A stretch of DNA of 64,000 nucleotides from an uncultured Opitutaceae bacterium (GTDB lineage: Bacteria; Verrucomicrobiota; Verrucomicrobiia; Opitutales; Opitutaceae). Positions 27,350 through 35,748 of this stretch are shown here, in pieces. Under the pieces are notes generated by a model. That model searched no databases, was not told where the DNA came from, and saw nothing but the letters and a program-made list of their open reading frames with translations. A program made the translations under genes and the position numbers. The stretch lies in contig CAIOZY010000040.1 of NCBI GenBank assembly GCA_903862935.1, forward strand, positions 124,001 through 188,000, written 5' to 3'. Every line of letters starts with the position of its first letter. Within the stretch, counting starts at the first letter, position 1.

Positions 27350-27786
27350 AGACCTTCACGATCGCGATCGGCTCCGACCACGCTGGATACAAGTACAAGG
27401 AGGCCATCAAAGCCTGGCTCTTGTCCGAGGGCCACACGGTCCGCGACTTCGGCACCAACTCCGATGCGGCCTGCGACTACCCCGACTTCATCCGCCCTGT
27501 CGCGCAGGCCGTGGCCCGCGGGCAGTTCGAGCGCGGGATCGTCATCGGGGGCTCCGGCAATGGCGAGGCGATCGTCGCTAACCGCATTCCCGGCATTCGA
27601 TGCGGGCTGTGTTGGACCGAGCAGGTGGCGTTGTGGAACCGGTCCCACAACGACGCCAACTGCCTGTCGCTGGGAGAGCGGACGATCTCACTCGAGCAGG
27701 CCCTTGCGATCGCGCGGGTCTGGCTTGCGACGGAATTCGAGGGGGGGCGCCACCTCACCCGGATCCGCAAGATCGACCAGCCCTGA
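27346..27786 (+). CDS. rpiB: Ribose-5-phosphate isomerase B, Mycobacterium-type
   Basis: 146 aa, RpiB/LacA/LacB family, interconverts ribose-5-P and ribulose-5-P. The opening IAIGSDHAGYKYKEAI and the CDYPDF segment are typical. The active site reads GGSGNGEAIVANRIPG: the catalytic Cys of the E. coli enzyme (GxCGTGIG) is a Ser, and the base is the following Glu, as known for the Mycobacterium form. The ATGA overlap with the HAD gene and the 24-base gap to the next gene suggest one operon. Confidence 0.92.
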   Translation: MKTFTIAIGSDHAGYKYKEAIKAWLLSEGHTVRDFGTNSDAACDYPDFIRPVAQAVARGQFERGIVIGGSGNGEAIVANRIPGIRCGLCWTEQVALWNRSHNDANCLSLGERTISLEQALAIARVWLATEFEGGRHLTRIRKIDQP

Positions 27787-27810
27787 GACTTTTTCCAAGT
27801 CTGTATTGTT

Positions 27811-28491
27811 ATGCGCATCACCTACCTCGGCCACTCCGGTTTCTCGGTCGAGACGGCGGGCTTGCGCCTGCTGATCGACCCGTTTTTGACGGGCAACCCG
27901 TCAGCTCCCGTCCTGGCTTCAAAGATCAGCTGCGACTACATCCTGTGCTCCCACGGGCACGACGACCACATCGGCGACGCCTTGGAGATCGCCCGCCGGT
28001 GCGGCGCCACCGTGATCTCGAACTTTGAGATCTCGGAATTCCTGGGCGAGCAGGGCGCAAAGACCCACGGCATGAATCCCGGCGGAACCCACGATTTCCC
28101 TTTCGGCCGGGTGAAGCTCACGCTCGCCCACCACAGCTCAAGCCACATCGAGGGCGGAAAGATCACCTATCTGGGAGAGCCCTGCGGGATCCTCATCAGC
28201 TCCGGGGCGCGGACTCTCTACCACGCCGGCGACACCGCGCTGTTTCTGGACATGCAGCTGATTGCCCGCGCGGGGATCGACGTCGCTCTCCTGCCGATAG
28301 GCGACAACTTCACGATGGGCCCGGCGGACGCCCTCGACGCGCTGGATATCCTCAGACCCAAGGTCGCGGTGCCCATGCACTACAACACCTGGCCCCTGAT
28401 CGCCCAGAACGGGGCGAAGTTCGCCGCCGAGGCGGCCGTCCGGGGGCACGCCGTCCGCGCCCTCAAGCCCGGGGAGTCCCTCGAGGTCTAG
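27811..28491 (+). CDS. UPF0173 metal-dependent hydrolase (beta-lactamase fold)
   Basis: 226 aa. The opening ITYLGHSGFSVE, DPFLTGNP and the metal motif SHGHDDHIGD (HxHxDH, near 49) identify the UPF0173/YtkL group of metallo-beta-lactamase-fold proteins, relatives of the L-ascorbate-6-P lactonase UlaG. Later metal ligands are YHAGDTALF and MHYNTWP. Enzyme substrate not known. The stop shares CTAG with the convergent symporter gene. Confidence 0.88.
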   Translation: MRITYLGHSGFSVETAGLRLLIDPFLTGNPSAPVLASKISCDYILCSHGHDDHIGDALEIARRCGATVISNFEISEFLGEQGAKTHGMNPGGTHDFPFGRVKLTLAHHSSSHIEGGKITYLGEPCGILISSGARTLYHAGDTALFLDMQLIARAGIDVALLPIGDNFTMGPADALDALDILRPKVAVPMHYNTWPLIAQNGAKFAAEAAVRGHAVRALKPGESLEV

Positions 28492-29735
28492 GCAGGGGGC
28501 TGGGGCCGGGAGGGAAACTCGCCCTCCCAGCGGGCAACGACCACGCAGGCCAGGCAGTTGCCGACGACGTTCACCGAGGTCCGCGCCATGTCCATAAGGG
28601 CATCAACCCCGAGGATCACCGCGACCCCCTCGGCAGGCAGGTTGAAGGAGCGCAGGGCCGCGATCAGGACCACGAGCGAGGCCCTCGGGACCGCAGCCAC
28701 CCCCTTGGAGGTGATCATCAGGGTGATCATCAGCATTAACTGCTGGCCGATTCCGAAATGGGGCGCCCCGGCCGTCTCCGCAGCCTGCGCCACGAACACC
28801 GAGGCGAGCGCCAGATAAAGCGTGCTCCCGTCGAGGTTGAAGCTGTAGCCGGCCGGAATCACGAACCCGGCGATCTGCCGAGGAACCCCCAGCTCGACCA
28901 TGGACTCCATCGCCTTGGGCAGGGCTGACTCGCTGCTTGCGGTCGCGAAGGCCAGGGTGAAGGGTTCGCGCACGGCCTTCCAGAAGGCCCGGATCGGGAG
29001 CTTTAGAACCAGCCCCGCCACCCCGAGAAGGATGACGAGGAAGATGACCAGAGCCCCATAGAGGGAGACGACGAGCAACCCCAGGTGGGTCAGGACCCCC
29101 GGGCCCTGGCGGGCGATCGTTACGGCGATCGCCGCCCCGACCCCGAGGGGCGCCAGGCGCATGATCAGGTCCGTGAACTTGAACATCACCTGCATCACCG
29201 ACTCGCACAGGACGACGACGGGCCGGGCCTTCTCGCCGACAGCGGCAACCGCGAGCCCGAAGATCGCGGCGAAGGCGACGATCTGCAGCACGTCGCCGGT
29301 GGCCATGGCCTCGACGACGCTCACGGGAAAGGCGTGCACCAGGGTCTGGGAGAGAGTCATCGGCCCGCGGGCCACGGCGGAGGCCGCCAGCGCGGACCCG
29401 GCCTGGAGGACCACTCCCCTGCCGGGGTGGACAACGTTGGCAACCGTCAGCCCGACCGCGAGGGCCAGGGTGGTGGCGACCTCGAAGTAGATGATCGCCT
29501 TAAGACCGAGCCGCCCCACTTTCTTTGCGCTGCCTCCACCCCCGATTCCCGCGACCACGCTCGAGAATATGAGCGGGGCGATTAGCGACTTGATCAGGTT
29601 CAGGAAGATGTCCCGCAGGAAGGCCGTGTGCAGGGCCCATGAGGGCTTCACGACGCCCAGAAGGCAGCCCAGCGCGAGGCCGAGCAGGATCTGCTGGGTG
29701 AGGGAGGGTCGCCAGGGCCGACGGGGGGGTTCCAT
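28488..29735 (-). CDS. Dicarboxylate/amino acid:cation symporter (DAACS, GltP/DctA family)
   Basis: 415 aa, eight membrane helices with two re-entrant hairpins. Diagnostic segments are FATASSESALPKAMESM (HP1 and SSxxxLP), the AGYSFNLDGSTLYLALASVF transmembrane-7 motif with NLDG, and DALMDMARTSVNVVGNCLACVVV near the end. It imports glutamate, aspartate or C4-dicarboxylates with H+ or Na+. Standalone gene, divergent from the E1 fusion gene. The exact substrate is not decided by sequence. Confidence 0.93.
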   Translation of the reverse strand: MEPPRRPWRPSLTQQILLGLALGCLLGVVKPSWALHTAFLRDIFLNLIKSLIAPLIFSSVVAGIGGGGSAKKVGRLGLKAIIYFEVATTLALAVGLTVANVVHPGRGVVLQAGSALAASAVARGPMTLSQTLVHAFPVSVVEAMATGDVLQIVAFAAIFGLAVAAVGEKARPVVVLCESVMQVMFKFTDLIMRLAPLGVGAAIAVTIARQGPGVLTHLGLLVVSLYGALVIFLVILLGVAGLVLKLPIRAFWKAVREPFTLAFATASSESALPKAMESMVELGVPRQIAGFVIPAGYSFNLDGSTLYLALASVFVAQAAETAGAPHFGIGQQLMLMITLMITSKGVAAVPRASLVVLIAALRSFNLPAEGVAVILGVDALMDMARTSVNVVGNCLACVVVARWEGEFPSRPQPPA

Positions 29736-29773
29736 GGGGTGGAGCCCGGCGAATCAACCGGATTTGGCGGCCC

Positions 29774-31909
29774 GTGGCGAGCCTGTTGCTTTCTTCGGAA
29801 AATCTCTCCTCTTGCCCACCCGGCGGCCCGCCGTCAGCTTTGGAGCGCTTGGACACGCAGTTCCCAACCCCGCCCGACATCCTGGCGGCGCGCCACCTGC
29901 TCCCCGCGGAGCTCGAGAAGAACACGGACGCCGCCCTCGTGCGTATCTTTGTCTGGATGCATTACGCCCGGACGGTCGACAACCGGATACTGGAGCTATT
30001 CCGACAGGGCCTGGTCAAGGGCACCGTCACCGGAGGCCAGGGGAACGAGGCGCTTATCATCCCGCTGGCCCTGCTGGCAGACAAGGGGATAGACATCGTG
30101 TCCTTCAGCCACCGGGGCCTCGGCGGGCACCTCATCTGGAGCGGGCACCTCTGCGATCACCTCAACCAGTATTTTGCCAACGCCGGCAGCCCCACCAAGG
30201 CCCGCGAGGGCAACGTCCACCGCGGCGACCCCTCCCACCGCTCGCTGCCGATGATCAGCCACCTCGGGGCGATGTGCGGGCCTGTCCTGGGCTCCACGGA
30301 CTCCCAGCGCCGCAAGGGGCTCAAGGCTGTGGGCTTCTCCTTCTTCGGCGACGGCGGATCCAGCACGGGCGACGTGCACGAGGCGATGAACCTAGCCTCG
30401 CTCCTGTCGCTTCCGGTCATCTTCGTCATCGAGAACAACCAGTACGCCTATTCGACCCCGGTCCGCGAGCAGTACGACCAGCGGGTCGAACTGTGGCAGC
30501 GCGCTGCCGGCTACGGGATCGAGGGCCGAGTGGTGGATGCGACCGATGCCGAGGCCTGCGCCCGCTCGCTTTGCGCCGTCATTCAGGAGGTCCGCGGGAC
30601 ATCGCGCCCGATCCTCGTCGAGGCCAGGACCCTGCGCCTGCGGGGCCACGCGGCCTACGACACAGGGGACTACCTTCCGGCGGGGGCCTTCGAGGAGTTC
30701 GCGCGCCGCGACCCCCTGCCCCGCCTGCGCACCCGCCTGGCGGCGGGCCTGGGCGAGGCCCGGATCGCCGGAATCGAGGCGGAGCTCGGGGAATTCATCG
30801 AGCGCTGCATCAAGGTCTCGCTCCCGACTGCCCGGCCGGACCCGGCCGGAATGGAAGCCGACGTCTTTGCGCCGCCGGCCCCGCCGATTGCCTGGGTGCC
30901 CCGGGTCGGCTCCGACCCCTCCGCACCGGCCTCCCCCGAGACCCTGACCTTCGCCCAGGCGATCAACAAGGCCCTCCGGAAAGTTCTCTCCGAGAGGCCC
31001 GAGTCCCTGATCATCGGCCAGGACATCGCCACCTACGGGGGCGCCTTCAAAGTGACGGAGGGGCTGCTCAAGGACTTCGGCCGGCCCCGGGTCTTCAATG
31101 CGCCCCTCGCGGAGAGCGCAACGACCGGCTACGCAATCGGGCTTGCGCTGAACGGCCATCGCCCGATCGAGGAGTTTCAATTCGCCGACTTCGCGACCGA
31201 GGCGATGACGCAGATCACGCTCAACGCCGCGACGATGCGCTTCCGGTCGGGGGCGGCCTGCCCCCTTGTCCTGCGGCTCCCCTGTGGAGGGGGGCTCACC
31301 TTCGGCTCGTTTCACTCCCAGGAGCTCGAGGCACTGTTCCTGTCGATGCCCGGGATCAAGGGGCTATACCCCAGCACGCCCCAGGACGCCTTCAACGCGG
31401 TCCTGGCCGCGTTCGAGGACCCCAACCCGGTAATTCTCTTCGAGCACAAGGCCCTCTACCGGCGGGGCAAACAGCCCGTGGCCTGGGATCCGAACTACCG
31501 CGACGTTTGGAAACCGAGGCTCGTGCGGGCCGGCGACTTCGCGACCCTGCTCACCTACGGGGAGATGACTCATGTCGCCGAGGAGGTCTGCGAGTACCTG
31601 GCGACCGAGTACGAGGTCTCGATCGAGCTTTTCGACCTCAGGGGGCTCGCTCCGCTCTCGCTCGGCCCGGTCGAGGCTTCTCTTGGAAAAACGGGACGCC
31701 TGATCGTTCTTCACGAGGGGCGCCTGACCCACGGTTTCGGGGCCGAACTCGTCGCACGCCTGGGTGAGGCTCACTTCGGGAGTCTGAAGGCCCCTCCGCT
31801 CCGAATCGGGTCGCTGGACATACCGGTCCCGTTCGCCCCCGAGCTGGAGGCAGCGTTCCGGCCGAACCGGGACAAGGTTATCGCCCGCATAACGGAGTGG
31901 ATGGGATGA
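29774..31909 (+). CDS. Fused 2-oxoacid (branched-chain-type) dehydrogenase E1 alpha-beta
   Basis: 711 aa. The N-terminal half is an E1 alpha (FGDGGSSTGDVHEAMNLAS, the TPP/Mg GDG-N motif near 197, and RGLGGHLIWSG) and the C-terminal half, from about 390, an E1 beta (LTFAQAINKALRKVL, IIGQDIATYGGAFKVTEGL, EEFQFADFATEAMTQI, FGSFHSQELEALFLSMPG). Separate chains are usual; single-chain fusions occur in some Bacteroidetes-like lineages. It decarboxylates 2-oxoisovalerate-type acids, probably with E2/E3 encoded elsewhere. The GTG start at 29774 is used. Its TGA overlaps the kdsC ATG (ATGA), so it is cotranscribed with LPS genes, an unexpected pairing. Confidence 0.88.
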   Translation: MASLLLSSENLSSCPPGGPPSALERLDTQFPTPPDILAARHLLPAELEKNTDAALVRIFVWMHYARTVDNRILELFRQGLVKGTVTGGQGNEALIIPLALLADKGIDIVSFSHRGLGGHLIWSGHLCDHLNQYFANAGSPTKAREGNVHRGDPSHRSLPMISHLGAMCGPVLGSTDSQRRKGLKAVGFSFFGDGGSSTGDVHEAMNLASLLSLPVIFVIENNQYAYSTPVREQYDQRVELWQRAAGYGIEGRVVDATDAEACARSLCAVIQEVRGTSRPILVEARTLRLRGHAAYDTGDYLPAGAFEEFARRDPLPRLRTRLAAGLGEARIAGIEAELGEFIERCIKVSLPTARPDPAGMEADVFAPPAPPIAWVPRVGSDPSAPASPETLTFAQAINKALRKVLSERPESLIIGQDIATYGGAFKVTEGLLKDFGRPRVFNAPLAESATTGYAIGLALNGHRPIEEFQFADFATEAMTQITLNAATMRFRSGAACPLVLRLPCGGGLTFGSFHSQELEALFLSMPGIKGLYPSTPQDAFNAVLAAFEDPNPVILFEHKALYRRGKQPVAWDPNYRDVWKPRLVRAGDFATLLTYGEMTHVAEEVCEYLATEYEVSIELFDLRGLAPLSLGPVEASLGKTGRLIVLHEGRLTHGFGAELVARLGEAHFGSLKAPPLRIGSLDIPVPFAPELEAAFRPNRDKVIARITEWMG

Positions 31910-32415
31910 AGCCGCGCCCCGTAACCCGCTCCCAGTGGGCCGCCATCCGACTCCTTGCGATGGATGTTGACGGGGTCCTGACGGACGGAACAGTCGGGAT
32001 CGGCCCGGGCGGGGAGGTGAAGTTCTTTTCGGTTCTGGACGGAATGGGGCTGGCCCGGGTCCTGAAGGCGGAACTGGCCGTCGCGTGGATCAGCGGCAGG
32101 CCGAGCCAGGCGACCTCGATCCGCGCGCGGGAGCTGAAGATTCCGCACGTCATCCAGGGACGAGTGGACAAGAAGGAGGCCCTGAGCGAACTCGTAGCCC
32201 GACTGGGCTTGGCCGCGGACCAGTGCGCCTACATCGGCGACGACGAGATCGACGAGCCGGCCCTGCGCTGGGCGGGGATCGGAGTCGCTGTTCCCGGGGC
32301 CACAGCGGGCCCTCTCCGGGCGGCGCGGTACGTGACCTCCCGGCCCGGGGGCCGCGGCGCCGTCCGCGAGGTCTGCGACCGGATTCTGGCGGCACGGGGG
32401 GCCGCGCGTCCGTGA
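31906..32415 (+). CDS. kdsC: 3-deoxy-D-manno-octulosonate 8-phosphate phosphatase
   Basis: 169 aa HAD phosphatase. Motif I MDVDGVLTDG near 20-29, then LDGMGLARVLKA, ISGRPSQAT and IGDDEIDEPAL, matching KdsC (C0-type, no cap). It releases KDO from KDO-8-P, a precursor of the lipid A inner core. The ATG overlaps the upstream E1 stop; the stop overlaps the next gene (GTGA). The kdsC-lptC-lptA-lptB order repeats the enterobacterial LPS cluster. Confidence 0.9.
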   Translation: MKPRPVTRSQWAAIRLLAMDVDGVLTDGTVGIGPGGEVKFFSVLDGMGLARVLKAELAVAWISGRPSQATSIRARELKIPHVIQGRVDKKEALSELVARLGLAADQCAYIGDDEIDEPALRWAGIGVAVPGATAGPLRAARYVTSRPGGRGAVREVCDRILAARGAARP

Positions 32416-32879
32416 CGTCTCCTGCAGCCCTGCTGGGGCTCGCCCTGCTCGCCGCGCCTGGATTTGCGCTGCTCGCCGCACCCCCGGCGCCCGCGGCCGA
32501 GGACTCGAGTGTCGCGGGGCTCGCACCCGCGAAGAACTGGGTCCTGCCTCTTTTCACCAAGGAGGGCTACCATTCCCTGACTCTGAGCGGCGACGAGGTG
32601 CACCCTGTGAGCGCTGAGCGGATCGACGTCGTCAATATCCTGATAACGGCGTTCGCGGGAGGGGCTGCCCCGCGGGTCGACTATGTCCTGGTGAGCGCGG
32701 CGGCGAGCTACTTTCCCAAGCAGGGGCGGGCGAGCGGGCCCACCCGCGTGAGGCTGATTCGCGACGACGGCGAGGTCACCGGCGAGGACTGGAGCTACGA
32801 GCAGAAGGGGGAAAAGATTTCCATACGCCGCGACGTGCGCGTAGTTTTCAAGGAAAAGGTGACCGACATCCTCCGATGA
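32412..32879 (+). CDS. LptC-like LPS export protein
   Basis: 155 aa from a GTG that overlaps the kdsC stop. An N-terminal signal/anchor (ALLGLALLAAPGFALLAAPPAP) precedes a domain with NWVLPLFTKEGYHSLTLSGDEV and VRVVFKEKVTDIL, similar in size and placement to LptC, which relays LPS from LptB2FG to LptA in the periplasm. Sequence is divergent from E. coli LptC; the call rests mostly on the kdsC-lptA-lptB context. lptA follows with an ATGA overlap. Confidence 0.7.
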   Translation: MTSPAALLGLALLAAPGFALLAAPPAPAAEDSSVAGLAPAKNWVLPLFTKEGYHSLTLSGDEVHPVSAERIDVVNILITAFAGGAAPRVDYVLVSAAASYFPKQGRASGPTRVRLIRDDGEVTGEDWSYEQKGEKISIRRDVRVVFKEKVTDILR

Positions 32880-33433
32880 GACCTGCATCCTTGCCCCTCA
32901 GAGCCCTCGCTTTCCTCGCCCTTCTTGGGGTCCGCGCCCTGGCCGCGGCGGAGGAGACCCAGCCGACCGTCATCACCTCGGACAGCCTGGAGGCCCGCAG
33001 CACCGATACTCGGACCTACTCGACCTTCTCCGGCCACGTCGTCGTGGCCGGCACCAACATCAAGATCACCTGCGACCGGCTGGAGGTCATATCTACCCGG
33101 TCCGGAGGGAAGGCGGAGGCGATCGGCACCCAGTCACAGTTCGAGCATCTCGAGGCCATCGGGCACGTGCTGATTGCGCAGGGCGACCGCGAAGCGACCT
33201 GCGGCAGGGCCGAGGTCCTCCCCCGGGAGGACCGGATCGTCCTGACCGACAGCCCCGTGGTGACTGACCACAGCAACGGGACCCGCTGGACGGGAGAGGT
33301 GATCACGATGCTGCGCAACGAGCGGCGGGTTATCGTGGGCCATCCCAAGGTGATCGGACCGCCGATCAAGGACCTGGGATTTGACAAGAAGGAGCCGGCC
33401 CCGCCGCAGCCCGCGCCTGCCCAGAAGCCATGA
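32876..33433 (+). CDS. lptA: LPS transport periplasmic bridge protein (LptA/OstA domain)
   Basis: 185 aa. Signal peptide (LPLRALAFLALLGVRALAAAE), then an OstA-like beta-jellyroll: VITSDSLEARSTDTRTYSTFSGHVVVAG, ITCDRLEV, and repeated short beta strands such as EAIGHVLIAQGDREATCGRAE. Forms the periplasmic bridge for LPS. The tail is Pro/Ala-rich (EPAPPQPAPAQKP). lptB overlaps by 4 bases. Confidence 0.85.
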   Translation: MRPASLPLRALAFLALLGVRALAAAEETQPTVITSDSLEARSTDTRTYSTFSGHVVVAGTNIKITCDRLEVISTRSGGKAEAIGTQSQFEHLEAIGHVLIAQGDREATCGRAEVLPREDRIVLTDSPVVTDHSNGTRWTGEVITMLRNERRVIVGHPKVIGPPIKDLGFDKKEPAPPQPAPAQKP

Positions 33434-34155
33434 CGAGCTGCATTCAGACCGAGGGCTTGGTCAAGACCTACGGGGAGCGCTCGGTGGTCGACGGCGTGAA
33501 CGTGCGCTTCGGCGCCGGGGAGGTCGTGGGGCTGCTGGGACCCAACGGGGCCGGAAAGACGACGACCTTCTACATGATCGTCGGACTCATCCCCGCGACC
33601 GCCGGGCGCGTGCTGCTCGACGGGCGGGACATCACGGCTCTGCGCATGCACGAGCGGGCCCGCCACGGGATCGGCTACCTGCCGCAGGAGCCGTCGGTTT
33701 TCCGGAAGTTGACCGTCGCCGAGAACATCCTGGCGATCGTCGAGACCCAGGGGATCCGCCGGCCGGAGCGCGCGGCCGTGGTCGCGCGCCACCTTGAGGA
33801 GCTGAACCTCGCCCATGTCGCCCACCAGAAGGCCTACACCCTGTCCGGCGGCGAGCGCCGCCGCCTCGAGATCGCCCGGACCCTGGTGACCCAGCCCAAG
33901 TTCCTGCTGATGGACGAGCCCTTCGCCGCCATCGACCCGATCTCGGTCGCGGAGGTGCAGAAGATCATCCTGCAGCTGAAGAGCCGCGGAATCGGGGTCG
34001 TCGTGACCGATCACAACGTGCGCGAGACCCTCCGGATCGTCGACCGGGCCTACCTGATCCACAAGGGCAAGGTCCTGTCCGAGGGGACGGGGGAGTTTCT
34101 CGCGCAGGACGAGAAGGCCCGAAAGTTCTACCTCGGGGAAGACTTCAACCTGTGA
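33430..34155 (+). CDS. lptB: LPS export ABC transporter ATPase
   Basis: 241 aa, Walker A GPNGAGKTTT near 36, Q-loop LPQEPSVFRKLTVAENI, signature LSGGERRRLEIARTL near 138, Walker B LLMDEPFAAIDP and switch TDHNVRETL. All match LptB. It powers extraction of LPS from the inner membrane. lptF/lptG permeases are not in this window. Ends the E1-kdsC-lptC-lptA-lptB run. Confidence 0.95.
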   Translation: MTSCIQTEGLVKTYGERSVVDGVNVRFGAGEVVGLLGPNGAGKTTTFYMIVGLIPATAGRVLLDGRDITALRMHERARHGIGYLPQEPSVFRKLTVAENILAIVETQGIRRPERAAVVARHLEELNLAHVAHQKAYTLSGGERRRLEIARTLVTQPKFLLMDEPFAAIDPISVAEVQKIILQLKSRGIGVVVTDHNVRETLRIVDRAYLIHKGKVLSEGTGEFLAQDEKARKFYLGEDFNL

Positions 34156-34168
34156 CGCGGCCCGGGCC

Positions 34169-34615
34169 TCAGCCCTTGCCGCCAAAGCTCACGTAGTCGT
34201 CGAGGTCGAGCCTCTCGAAGAAGGTCGAGATGTCGGACCGTTCCGGGGCGAGCTTCGAGATCATGTCCTTGAATCGGCCATGGGCATCGGCTGCTCCGGG
34301 GCCCCGGTTCTCCATCCATGAGGACCATTGCACGACCTCCTGCGGCAGGCGCTTGGTGTGAGCGTTCACCCAGGCGAGCAGCTGCGAATCCGACTTGCCG
34401 GACTTGACCGCGGTCAGGAACGGCTTTTCGCCGATCCCGGTGAAGTCGAAGAACAGCCGGTCCAGGGGGCAGTTGTAGTTGTACTCGCCGTTCTTTTTCG
34501 CGGCGAAGGCCCGGGCCTTGTCGATCAAGCGGGGCAGGTGCACGTAGCCGCCCAGGCGGACGCGGGGGCTGCGAGGCGGAAACTGGGTGAGGTCGGGAGA
34601 GAAGAGTTTGAACAT
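34169..34615 (-). CDS. DUF5069 domain protein
   Basis: 148 aa with the DUF5069 opening (DLTQFPPRSPRVRLGGYVHLPRLIDKARA) and the pattern GEYNYNCPLDRLFFDFTGI, followed by WVNAHTKRLPQEVVQWSSWMENRGP. The family is mainly Verrucomicrobiota/Planctomycetota and has no known function. Transcribed toward lptB; divergent from hprK. Confidence 0.85.
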   Translation of the reverse strand: MFKLFSPDLTQFPPRSPRVRLGGYVHLPRLIDKARAFAAKKNGEYNYNCPLDRLFFDFTGIGEKPFLTAVKSGKSDSQLLAWVNAHTKRLPQEVVQWSSWMENRGPGAADAHGRFKDMISKLAPERSDISTFFERLDLDDYVSFGGKG

Positions 34616-34727
34616 GGTTGGAGGGGGGGATGGGACAGCATGCTAGCCGGCCCTGGGTCTTTAGCAACCGCGCCCCGGCCTTCTTTTGGCGTGCCAACCG
34701 GGGGGGCCTTGTGCTGGACTGCCGCTC

Positions 34728-35744
34728 ATGCAACAGGCCATCCATGGCATCACGGTCGCCCACTTCTTCGAGACCTACCGCGACAAGCTGAAGCTGGAGA
34801 TGGTGACCGGAGAGGGGGGAATGCACCGGCTGATTCGCGAGGGAAGCATCAACCGCCCGGCCCTGGCGCTAACAGGCTTCTTCAAGTATTTTGCCAACAA
34901 GAGGATCCAGGTCATCGGGGCGGCGGAGATGACCTACCTTAAGACGCTCGATACCGACCATCAGACCCAGATCCTCAGGCAGATGGTCAAGCGCGTGATC
35001 CCGTGCCTGATCCTCACCCGCCACTACAATCCCACGCAGTCCATGCTCACCGTTTCCCGGGAGATGCGCCTGCCCATCATCCGCACGCCCATGATCACGA
35101 TGAAATTCGTGAACATGGCCACCCTGTGCATCGACAACGAATTCGCGCCGAGTTCGATCGAGCACGCGTCGGCGATGGACATCCGCGGTGTGGGCGTGAT
35201 GCTGCGCGGCGATTCGGGCGTGGGAAAGAGCGAGTGCGCCCTGGCCCTGATCGAGCGCGGACACTCGCTCGTCGCCGACGACCTGACCGTCATCAAGCTG
35301 CTGGATGAGCGCGAACTGATGGCGTCGAGCCGACCGCTCAACCGCGGGTACATGGAGTGCCGGGGGATCGGGATCATCAACGTGGCGGAGATGTTTGGTG
35401 TGAAGTCCGTGCGGCGGGAGAAGCGGATCGACCTTGTGGTCACCCTGCGGGAGTGGACCCCGGAGGTGATCGAGGAGCGGACGGGGCTCGAGGAGCACTA
35501 CTACACGGTCCTCAACATGAAGGTGCCCCACATCGAGCTGTACGTGCGGCCCGGCCGCGACATGGCGCGGCTGGTGGAGGTTGCGGCCCTCACGCAGGCC
35601 CTAAAACGCATGGGCCACGACCCCGCGAAGGACTTTAACGACCGCCTGATCGCCGCCATGTCCGAGCAGGGCGGCGAGGCAACGACCCAGGTCAAGCCCG
35701 TGGAGCGCGAGGAGCGGATCCCGGGGAACCTGCCGGCCGATTAG
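34728..35744 (+). CDS. hprK: HPr kinase/phosphorylase
   Basis: 338 aa from the ATG at 34728. P-loop GDSGVGKS (about 161-168) follows a catalytic histidine in SIEHASAMDIRGVG; the family signature near the end reads VRPGRDMARLVEVAAL. It phosphorylates a Ser on HPr, linking carbon state to gene control. No HPr, EI or sugar PTS gene is in the window, so it may act on a PTS-like regulatory partner elsewhere. rph begins 4 bases after its stop. Confidence 0.95.
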   Translation: MQQAIHGITVAHFFETYRDKLKLEMVTGEGGMHRLIREGSINRPALALTGFFKYFANKRIQVIGAAEMTYLKTLDTDHQTQILRQMVKRVIPCLILTRHYNPTQSMLTVSREMRLPIIRTPMITMKFVNMATLCIDNEFAPSSIEHASAMDIRGVGVMLRGDSGVGKSECALALIERGHSLVADDLTVIKLLDERELMASSRPLNRGYMECRGIGIINVAEMFGVKSVRREKRIDLVVTLREWTPEVIEERTGLEEHYYTVLNMKVPHIELYVRPGRDMARLVEVAALTQALKRMGHDPAKDFNDRLIAAMSEQGGEATTQVKPVEREERIPGNLPAD

Positions 35745-35748
35745 ACTC

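Noticed and set aside
29491-31767. 758-codon frame overlapping the fused E1 gene in another frame
   Set aside because: Rich in Pro/Arg/Gly with no motif; E1 alpha and beta motifs are in the other frame.
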